Source: Pseudomonadales bacterium (GTDB taxonomy: Bacteria > Pseudomonadota > Gammaproteobacteria > Pseudomonadales > Azotimanducaceae). Taken from it: a stretch of 55,065 bases of DNA. Under the pieces are notes generated by a model that made no database searches, was not told the origin of the DNA, and saw nothing but the letters and a program-made list of their open reading frames with translations. The stretch spans positions 1 to 55,065 of the forward strand of contig JAJDVW010000117.1 of assembly GCA_022825925.1 (NCBI GenBank), given 5' to 3'. Position numbers and translations under genes: made by a program. Positions 49,379 through 55,065 of the stretch are shown here, in pieces (the stretch's first letter is position 1; each line of letters opens with the position of its first letter).

Positions 49379-52186
49379 ATGAATCCTGTTTACCGGTTCA
49401 CGCGGCCCGCAGCAGTGTTCGCGGTCGCCTTCGCCTGCGCCCTGCCAGGGGCCCAGGTCGCATTCGCCGAGGAAGGCGAGGACGACGACGCCATCATCGA
49501 GGAAGTCGTCGTCACCGGCATCCGCGGCAGCCTGCGCCAGTCCCTCGACATGAAGCGCGACGCCGACAACGTCATGGACGCGCTCGTCGCCGAGGACATC
49601 GGCAAGTTCCCGGACCAGAACCTCGCCGAGTCGCTGCAGCGCGTCTCCGGCGTCGCCATCGACCGCATGCGCGGCGAGGGCGCCCAGGTCTCGATCCGCG
49701 GCCTCGGTCCGCAGTTCACGCGCGTGCTGGTCAACGGCCGCGGCGCGCTCTCGGGCGGCACGCAGGCGTTCGCCGGCAACATCGGCGACCACACCCAGCA
49801 GCGGACGTTCCGGTTCGAGTCCATGCAGGCCGAACTGGTGCAGGCGGTCGAGGTCTACAAGTCGGCGCAGGCCAACCTCCTGGAGGGCGGCATGGGCGGC
49901 ACCATCAACATCCGCACGCGCCGACCGTTCGACAACGGCGGACGGCGGATCATGGCGGGCAACGTCTTCATGACCGACGATGAACTCGCCGACGACAACG
50001 GCTACCGCTTCGCGGGGGTCTACAGCGACTCGTTCGCGGACAACACGCTCGGCTTCCTGGTGAGCGTCGCGGGCGACGACCGGATCACCCGCGAGGACTG
50101 GTTCAACGTTCCCGACTACGAGCCGAAGGTCTTCAACAACGCCATCAACATCGCGACCGGGGAACTGCTGCGCGGCTGCGACCTGCCCGGTATCGCGAAC
50201 CCGAACGTCGGTTGCGGATACGCGGCCGGCAACCTCCGCCAGGGCGTCCTGGTCGAGGACATCCAGCGCATCAACGCCAGCGCCGCGCTGCAATGGCGCC
50301 CGAACGAGCAGTGGGACGTCACCGCCGACATCCTGTACTCGCAGATGGACCGCGATTACGACGACTTCCAGATGCCGTGGCGCTACCAGGCGGGGCTGGC
50401 GAACGGCGCGAGCGAGGTGCTGCTGGACGAGAACCAGATCGTGACGTACATCCGCACGGAAACCGCGCGGCCACGTCCGTTCCAGCGCCCCCGCGTCGAA
50501 GACATCAAGACCGACCAGTTCGCCGTGAACGCGAAGTACACGCCGTCGGAGAAGTGGACGCTCAACTTCGACGTCTCGCGCTCGACCGGAGACCGGGACC
50601 GGCCCTGGCACGAGAGCTACTACGACATCCCGGCCGTGCCCCTGACCTTCGACATCCGGGACAGCTACATCCCGAAGATCACCGTCGAGCAGGACCTGCT
50701 CGACCCGAACGCCTACGACTTCATCTTCTTCCGCACCCGCCTGGACGTGTCCGAGGACACCGAGACCCAGTACCGCTTCGACGCCACCTATCACTTCGAG
50801 GACGGCACCGCCTTCCACGCGGGCGTGAGCTTCCGCGACCGGGAACGCTCTTGGTGGCGGAGGGGTTTCGCGTTCGGCCCCCGGTACGGCCAGTTCTCCG
50901 GAGACAAGCTGACCGACGTCGAGTTCGCCCCCCTGTCGATCGACAACCCCTTCTCCGGCATCAGCGGCGCCGATTGGCCCAGCGACTGGCTCCTGCAGGA
51001 TCAGGACAACGTGCGGGACACCTACCTCATCAACCGCGGCGACGAGATCCCGCAGTCCATTTACGAGCAGTCCAACACCGCGCATGCGGAAGAGTTCGAC
51101 ATCACGGAGGACACGCTCGCCCTGTACTTCATGGTCGAGATGTCCGGCACGATCGGCGACTTCCCCTGGTCCGGCAACGTCGGCGCCCGGTGGATCCAGA
51201 TCGACCGCGCTTCCACCGGCAACGTGCAGCCCGTCGAAACCATGGTCTTCCTGGAAGATGCCGGCGTGTGGGAGTTCGACCTCGGGCCCGCCGAGTTCCA
51301 GACGTTCGACAACCGGTTCGCCGAGGTGCTGCCGGCGCTGAACCTGAAATTCGAACTGCGCGAGGACATCGTCGCGCGCTTCGCCTGGGGCAAGGTCATG
51401 ACCCAGCCCTCGTTCGCCGACCTGAACCCCGGCGGCACGAAGCACGCATCCACGCGACGCGTCCAGGAAGGCGACCCGAAGCTCGAGCCCTACATCGCCG
51501 AGCAACTGGACATCGGCATCGAGTGGTACCCGACGGACGACGCGATCATCGCGCTGCAGGCGTTCGGCAAGCAGGTGCAGTCGTTCATCATCCAGATCAC
51601 CGAACTGCGGGACTGGGTCGAGCCGGACGGCAGCACCCTGTACGACCCGGAGTCCGGGGGCAACGTGCGGCTGCAGTACCAGGGTCCGAGCAACGAGGAG
51701 GGCGCGTTCATCGGCGGCATCGAGTTCGCCGCGCATTACGCCTTCACGCAACTGCCCTCGCCGTTCGACGGTCTCGGGGTGATCTTCAACCACACGTGGG
51801 TCGACACCGACGCCGAGTTCATCAACCCGAACAGCGGCGTCGCGTTCGACGTGCCGGGCCTGTCGCGCAACACCACCAACGCGGTGATCTTCTACGAGAA
51901 GTACAAGGTCAGCGCCCGCGTCGCGTGGAACAAGCGCGAGAGCTTCCTGACCACGATCTCGAGTCTCCGGGGCAACCCGCAGTTCACGAGTGACTACTGG
52001 CAGCTCGACGCCGGCTTCGGCTACCAGGTGACGGACAGGATCTCCGTCGTCTTCGAGGCCATCAACATCACGGACGAGAACGTCGACCAGTACAACCTGG
52101 TCGGCCCCGTCTCGCGCCTGGAGCAGCTCTACTTCATCTCGAACAGCGGCCGCCGCATGCAGGCTGGGGTACGCGTCCGGTTGTAG
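49379..52186 (+). CDS. TonB-dependent receptor 3 (Xanthomonas/Caulobacter type)
   Basis: 935 residues. Very like receptor 2 across plug and barrel: VFAVAFACALPGAQVAFA signal peptide, AIIEEVVVTGIRGSLRQSLD, VSIRGLGPQFTRVLVNGRG, FRDRERSWWRRGFAFGPRYG and terminal NSGRRMQAGVRVRL. Differences cluster in predicted extracellular loops (for example around FFRTRLDVSEDTE and SISGADWPSDW-type segments), which suggests related but distinct ligands. A GGGG site precedes the ATG at 49379. Two hairpins follow the stop codon. Confidence 0.93.
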   Translation: MNPVYRFTRPAAVFAVAFACALPGAQVAFAEEGEDDDAIIEEVVVTGIRGSLRQSLDMKRDADNVMDALVAEDIGKFPDQNLAESLQRVSGVAIDRMRGEGAQVSIRGLGPQFTRVLVNGRGALSGGTQAFAGNIGDHTQQRTFRFESMQAELVQAVEVYKSAQANLLEGGMGGTINIRTRRPFDNGGRRIMAGNVFMTDDELADDNGYRFAGVYSDSFADNTLGFLVSVAGDDRITREDWFNVPDYEPKVFNNAINIATGELLRGCDLPGIANPNVGCGYAAGNLRQGVLVEDIQRINASAALQWRPNEQWDVTADILYSQMDRDYDDFQMPWRYQAGLANGASEVLLDENQIVTYIRTETARPRPFQRPRVEDIKTDQFAVNAKYTPSEKWTLNFDVSRSTGDRDRPWHESYYDIPAVPLTFDIRDSYIPKITVEQDLLDPNAYDFIFFRTRLDVSEDTETQYRFDATYHFEDGTAFHAGVSFRDRERSWWRRGFAFGPRYGQFSGDKLTDVEFAPLSIDNPFSGISGADWPSDWLLQDQDNVRDTYLINRGDEIPQSIYEQSNTAHAEEFDITEDTLALYFMVEMSGTIGDFPWSGNVGARWIQIDRASTGNVQPVETMVFLEDAGVWEFDLGPAEFQTFDNRFAEVLPALNLKFELREDIVARFAWGKVMTQPSFADLNPGGTKHASTRRVQEGDPKLEPYIAEQLDIGIEWYPTDDAIIALQAFGKQVQSFIIQITELRDWVEPDGSTLYDPESGGNVRLQYQGPSNEEGAFIGGIEFAAHYAFTQLPSPFDGLGVIFNHTWVDTDAEFINPNSGVAFDVPGLSRNTTNAVIFYEKYKVSARVAWNKRESFLTTISSLRGNPQFTSDYWQLDAGFGYQVTDRISVVFEAINITDENVDQYNLVGPVSRLEQLYFISNSGRRMQAGVRVRL

Positions 52187-52231
52187 GGCAGGGGGCTTGT
52201 CCCGTATCGAGTCAAGGCGGGACGGCGACAC

Positions 52232-52252
52232 GGGCGACCACGGGGGTCGCCC
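52232..52252 (+). other. Hairpin after receptor 3
   Basis: GGGCGACC (52232-52239) pairs perfectly with GGTCGCCC (52245-52252) around a 5-base loop. It has no T-tract, so it may be an mRNA-stabilising structure placed just before the terminator-like hairpin at 52271. Confidence 0.5.
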
Positions 52253-52270
52253 TGCAAGGGACGCTTGTGC

Positions 52271-52296
52271 GGGACGCCCTCGTGGCGTCCCTTCTC
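52271..52296 (+). terminator. Terminator candidate after receptor 3
   Basis: GGGACGCC (52271-52278) pairs with GGCGTCCC (52284-52291) around a 5-base loop and is followed by TTCTCTATT. It lies 85 bases past the receptor 3 stop. The T-tract is modest. Confidence 0.6.
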
Positions 52297-52385
52297 TATT
52301 GGTGACCACAAACGCGTGTTCGTAAAACAGAAACTGCTTTCTAAACTGCAAACATGCTCGACCGTGCCGTCTCCTCCCTGATCGT

Positions 52386-52745
52386 CGGTCGAGAACGCCG
52401 ACACGCTGTTGACTCAGCCCTGGGTAGGCGCGAGCTGGGAGGGCTACGTGATCCAGCAGGGGACTCACCGTGCTCGAAAACCGCGGCGCGGCCCACGGCG
52501 CGTTTCATTTCCGCACGAGCGATCAGAAGGAGATCGACCTGGTCCTTGAGTTCGGGGGCCAACGCTGGGCGGTCGAAGTCAAGCTGACGAGCCGCCCCAC
52601 CCGCGACGACCTGGCATCCCTCAACCGCAATGCCGACCTGATCGAGGCCGACCGGCGGTTCCTCGTGTGCCGGAGGGCGGAGTTCCTGCAGAGCGGGAAT
52701 CAGACCGTCTGTAACCTCGAAGGGATGCTGCAGTTCCTGAAATAG
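52386..52745 (+). pseudogene. DUF4143-type AAA ATPase remnant (C-terminal part)
   Basis: Frame one reads ENADTLLTQPWVGASWEGYV, the region before the DUF4143 domain end; a frameshift near 52460 leads to the second frame with FHFRTSDQKEIDLVLEFGG, RWAVEVKLTSRPTRDDLASL and ADRRFLVCR up to a stop at 52745. This is the nuclease-like C-terminus common to the YhcG/DUF4143 group of AAA ATPases. The N-terminal ATPase (Walker motifs) is absent. It is a dead fragment of a laterally moving gene. Confidence 0.7.
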
Positions 52746-52765
52746 CGTGACCCACCGCCGAGCTG

Positions 52766-53881
52766 TCACACCATGGCGCCGGCCGTGAGTCGCCGCTGGT
52801 TCCGAAGCTGGTTCGCGTACTGCAGCAGCACGTACTCCCGGTGCTCCGGCGGGCAATCCTGGAGCGCAGCCCGAAAGACCTCGCCGACACGCGCCCCAAG
52901 ATCCGCGCTACCTTCCAGGGCGAAGACGTGGGTCGGGTACATCCGCAGGTTCCCCACGATCACGCGGTCGAGGTGCTCCGCCAGGTCCTCCGGGCTCTCG
53001 AAGTCACCCTCGACGCGATCGCCGAACGCCACGTGCACGGCACCCTTGAAGCCGAGGATGCCCCGCACCATGCTCGCGTGGTCCTCCCCTTCAGGCTTGT
53101 CGTACCCGCCGTCGCGCGCAGTCAGGTACAGCTCCCGCGCCTTCAGGGGCGCACAGGGATCGAGTTCGTAAGAAATCGACACGGGGATGACGCGCACGCG
53201 TTGCAGCCAGTCCCCAAGCGCGTCGCATTCCCCCCGCCAGGCCAGCAGGAACAGCTTCAGCAGCGCCGGCTCCGTACGGTCGATGCCGTCCTTGGCGCGG
53301 CCGTCCCGCTGGGCGATCCAGACGGACTCCCCGGCTTCGAGCGCACTGCGGATGTAGCGCGACGTCCTGCGCATGCCGGCGTACTGCGTCCGGCTGCTGT
53401 CTCCGCCACGCGGCACGACGAAGCCGCGGTTGAGCCGCATGAGGTCGTTCGCGAAGGCGTGCGTGAAGAGGTTCTCGCCCACGGCGATCTGCGAGGTCCG
53501 GCGGCCGGAAGACCACAGCGCGTAGTTCATGAACGCCGAGTCGAGCGCGATGTCGCGATGATTGGAGACGAACAGGTGCGGCTCTCCCGCCTGCAGGGTC
53601 TCGAGGCCGCTCCAGGTGAGCCCCGTGGTCGTGCGGCGAATCAGGCGCCCGAACCAGCGCCCGAGTTCGACGTGCAGGTCGTCCACCGAGCTGAGTTTCC
53701 GCACGCGCCAGGCAAGCGCCCGTGCCAGCGCCCAGCACGTGATCCCGGGCGCATGCCGAAGGCACCCCGGCAGCAGGAAGCGCGCCACGCCACGCGCCGC
53801 CGCCGGATCCGCCACCACCCGCCGGAGCACCTCCGGGACCTCGTCGTCCCGGTAGGGCCGTATGTCGTCGAACTCTTCCAC
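52766..53881 (-). CDS. Glycerol-3-phosphate/lysophospholipid acyltransferase-like protein
   Basis: 371 residues. LPLAT family: HLFVSNHRDIALDSAFMNYAL holds the NHxxxxD active site, LMRLNRGFVVPRG and ESVWIAQRDGRAKDGIDRT supply the later blocks (the latter in the usual EGxR/G position). No signal peptide or clear membrane helix is present, so it may act at the membrane surface. The acyl acceptor cannot be told. GTG at 53881 was chosen because the longer reading (GTG 53935) would leave only 10 bases to the divergent neighbour's start. Shares its promoter region with the metallo-hydrolase gene. Confidence 0.82.
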   Translation of the reverse strand: MEEFDDIRPYRDDEVPEVLRRVVADPAAARGVARFLLPGCLRHAPGITCWALARALAWRVRKLSSVDDLHVELGRWFGRLIRRTTTGLTWSGLETLQAGEPHLFVSNHRDIALDSAFMNYALWSSGRRTSQIAVGENLFTHAFANDLMRLNRGFVVPRGGDSSRTQYAGMRRTSRYIRSALEAGESVWIAQRDGRAKDGIDRTEPALLKLFLLAWRGECDALGDWLQRVRVIPVSISYELDPCAPLKARELYLTARDGGYDKPEGEDHASMVRGILGFKGAVHVAFGDRVEGDFESPEDLAEHLDRVIVGNLRMYPTHVFALEGSADLGARVGEVFRAALQDCPPEHREYVLLQYANQLRNQRRLTAGAMV

Positions 53882-53945
53882 GGACGGGAAACTTAGCGCA
53901 TTATCCGTGGCCGTCCCACGCTTCGGGCACGGCACGGGAGGTGCG

Positions 53946-54902
53946 ATGTCTCTGGGAATCCGGCCGTTCGCGCGCGGTCTGCACGATCTCGGATCCGGCG
54001 GTTACGCCTGGATCCAGCCCGACGGCGGCTGGGGCTGGAGCAACGCCGGCCTCATCGTCTCCCAAGGCGAGGCGCTGCTGGTCGATACCCTCTTCGACGT
54101 GCCGCTCACGGCGGACATGCTCAAGGCCATGCGCGCCGCCGAGCCCGCCGCCAAGGACATCGGGACGCTCGTCAACACCCACGCCAACGGCGACCACTGC
54201 AACGGCAACGAACTCGTCGCCGACGCGGAGATCATCTCGTCGCTGGCCACGGCGGACGAACTCGCCAACGACTCCCCGGAACGGCTCGCCGAGATGATGC
54301 GCCGCGCCCCCGAGATGGGCGAGGTCGGCGAGTTCTTCCAGTACTGCTTCAGCGACTTCGACTTCGAGAACATCCAGCAGACGCTGCCCACCCGCACCTT
54401 CGAGGGGCAACTGGAGCTGCGCTGCGGCGACAAGGCGGTGTCGCTCAAGCAGGTCGGGCCCTGCCACACGCAGGGGGACATCCTCGTGCACGTGCCCGAC
54501 GACCGGCTCATGTTCACCGGGGACATCCTCTTCATCGAGGGCCACCCGATCCTGTGGGTCGGGCCCGTGGGCAACTGGATCGATGCCTGCGACCACATGC
54601 TCGGGCTCGACCTCGACATGATCGTTCCCGGCCACGGGCCGATCACGGACCACCGCGGCGTGCGGGCCGTCCGGGACTACCTGGTCTACGTACGCGACGA
54701 GGCCCGCAAGCGGTACGACGCGGGCCTGTCCGCCTACGACGCCGCCATGGACATCTCGCTGACCGACTTCGATTCGTGGGGCGACGCCGAACGGATCGTC
54801 GTCAACGTCGCGACGCTGTACCGGGAATTCGGTGCGCGGGAGGCCCCGGAGGTCGGAGAGGTGTTCGCGCTGATGGCGAAGATCCACAAGGCGCGCCGGT
54901 AG
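53946..54902 (+). CDS. Metallo-beta-lactamase-fold hydrolase
   Basis: 318 residues. Binuclear metallohydrolase fold: SNAGLIVSQGEALLVDTLFD at the start, NTHANGDHCNGNEL with HxNxDH in place of the classical HxHxDH, CHTQGDILVHVPDDRLMFTGDILF with the second-site His and bridging Asp, and MIVPGHGPITDHRG. The Asn variant is common in a subfamily and need not abolish activity. GGGAGG precedes the ATG at 53946. Substrate unknown. A C-terminal helical part (KRYDAGLSAYDAAMDISLTD) follows the core. Confidence 0.88.
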   Translation: MSLGIRPFARGLHDLGSGGYAWIQPDGGWGWSNAGLIVSQGEALLVDTLFDVPLTADMLKAMRAAEPAAKDIGTLVNTHANGDHCNGNELVADAEIISSLATADELANDSPERLAEMMRRAPEMGEVGEFFQYCFSDFDFENIQQTLPTRTFEGQLELRCGDKAVSLKQVGPCHTQGDILVHVPDDRLMFTGDILFIEGHPILWVGPVGNWIDACDHMLGLDLDMIVPGHGPITDHRGVRAVRDYLVYVRDEARKRYDAGLSAYDAAMDISLTDFDSWGDAERIVVNVATLYREFGAREAPEVGEVFALMAKIHKARR

Positions 54903-55065
54903 TGTCGTGTCACGCGTGTTCTGCCGCTTCAGAGTTCGCCCTGCGCGTCAATGCAAGGCGTGGTCCGCAGGGAATATCGGGCATATTGGCAAGGACCACA
55001 ACGCGGTCTGCTTGCGAGGGGAGTACCCCTCGCGCTCCCGGCTGAAGGCTCCGGCGTGCAGGGCG
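54903..55065. other. Right-edge non-coding stretch
   Basis: No gene, tRNA or clear terminator is visible in the last 163 bases. The start of a gene beyond the window cannot be excluded. Confidence 0.4.

Noticed and set aside
49355..52468. A 1037-codon minus-strand open frame opposite receptor 3.
   Set aside because: The same antisense text occurs opposite receptors 1 and 2, which only reflects their shared coding strand; the composition is Val/Glu/Arg-rich and unlike a protein family.

Overview
The window looks like chromosomal DNA from an uncultured, high-GC member of the Gammaproteobacteria. The basis is gene content and order: fis-purH-purD, a DUF3426 protein next to prmA, accB-aroQ, dsbD, coq7, a DUF2333 protein, mpl and comF, with outer-membrane receptors of the Xanthomonas/Caulobacter type. 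I cannot name a genus. No rRNA, tRNA or CRISPR array was found.

Layout. 0.25-3.6 kb (minus): zur, a 53-residue membrane protein and znuC-znuB-znuA, a zinc uptake operon. 3.6-7.9 kb (plus): a divergent operon with a HisI paralogue lacking one zinc-ligand cysteine, two COG0523 GTPases and a WD40 protein. The two operons share a perfectly symmetric promoter/operator. 7.9-10.7 kb: accessory DNA with two VapC-type toxin-antitoxin modules around a VOC protein, a short WD40-derived repeat and an SDR pseudogene. 10.7-22.2 kb: mostly conserved housekeeping genes (coq7, purD, purH, fis, prmA, accB, aroQ, dsbD, a copper chaperone, DUF2333), with accC and dusB missing from their usual places. 22.3-23.8 kb: a two-gene cassette, AAA ATPase plus PD-(D/E)XK-like protein, with lower GC, the best candidate for an uncharacterised (possibly defence) system. 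24-27 kb: hyi and a frameshifted membrane pyrophosphatase. 27.2-28.5 kb: a RAYT transposase with REP-like repeats, long imperfect inverted repeats and an inverted fragment of its own gene. 28.5-39.2 kb: porin, acyl-CoA carboxyltransferase, PPi-type phosphofructokinase, mpl, sulfatase and a cyclase/kinase/nucleoside hydrolase operon. 39.3-41.3 kb: comF and a DUF1330-haloalkane dehalogenase fusion. 41.3-52.2 kb: three paralogous TonB-dependent receptors, with decayed genes between the second and third (ImmA/IrrE-like, formylglycine-generating enzyme, PD-(D/E)XK). 52.3-54.9 kb: a DUF4143 ATPase remnant, an acyltransferase and a metallo-beta-lactamase-fold hydrolase.

How the genes work together. 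Zinc shortage would relieve Zur, giving high-affinity uptake (ZnuABC), metal-chaperone GTPases and a HisI variant that may need less zinc. The membrane pyrophosphatase and PPi-dependent phosphofructokinase suggest pyrophosphate as an energy currency. Receptors, porin, sulfatase, nucleoside hydrolase and dehalogenase suit a heterotroph using dissolved organic matter. All calls come from reading the sequence; no database search was run.
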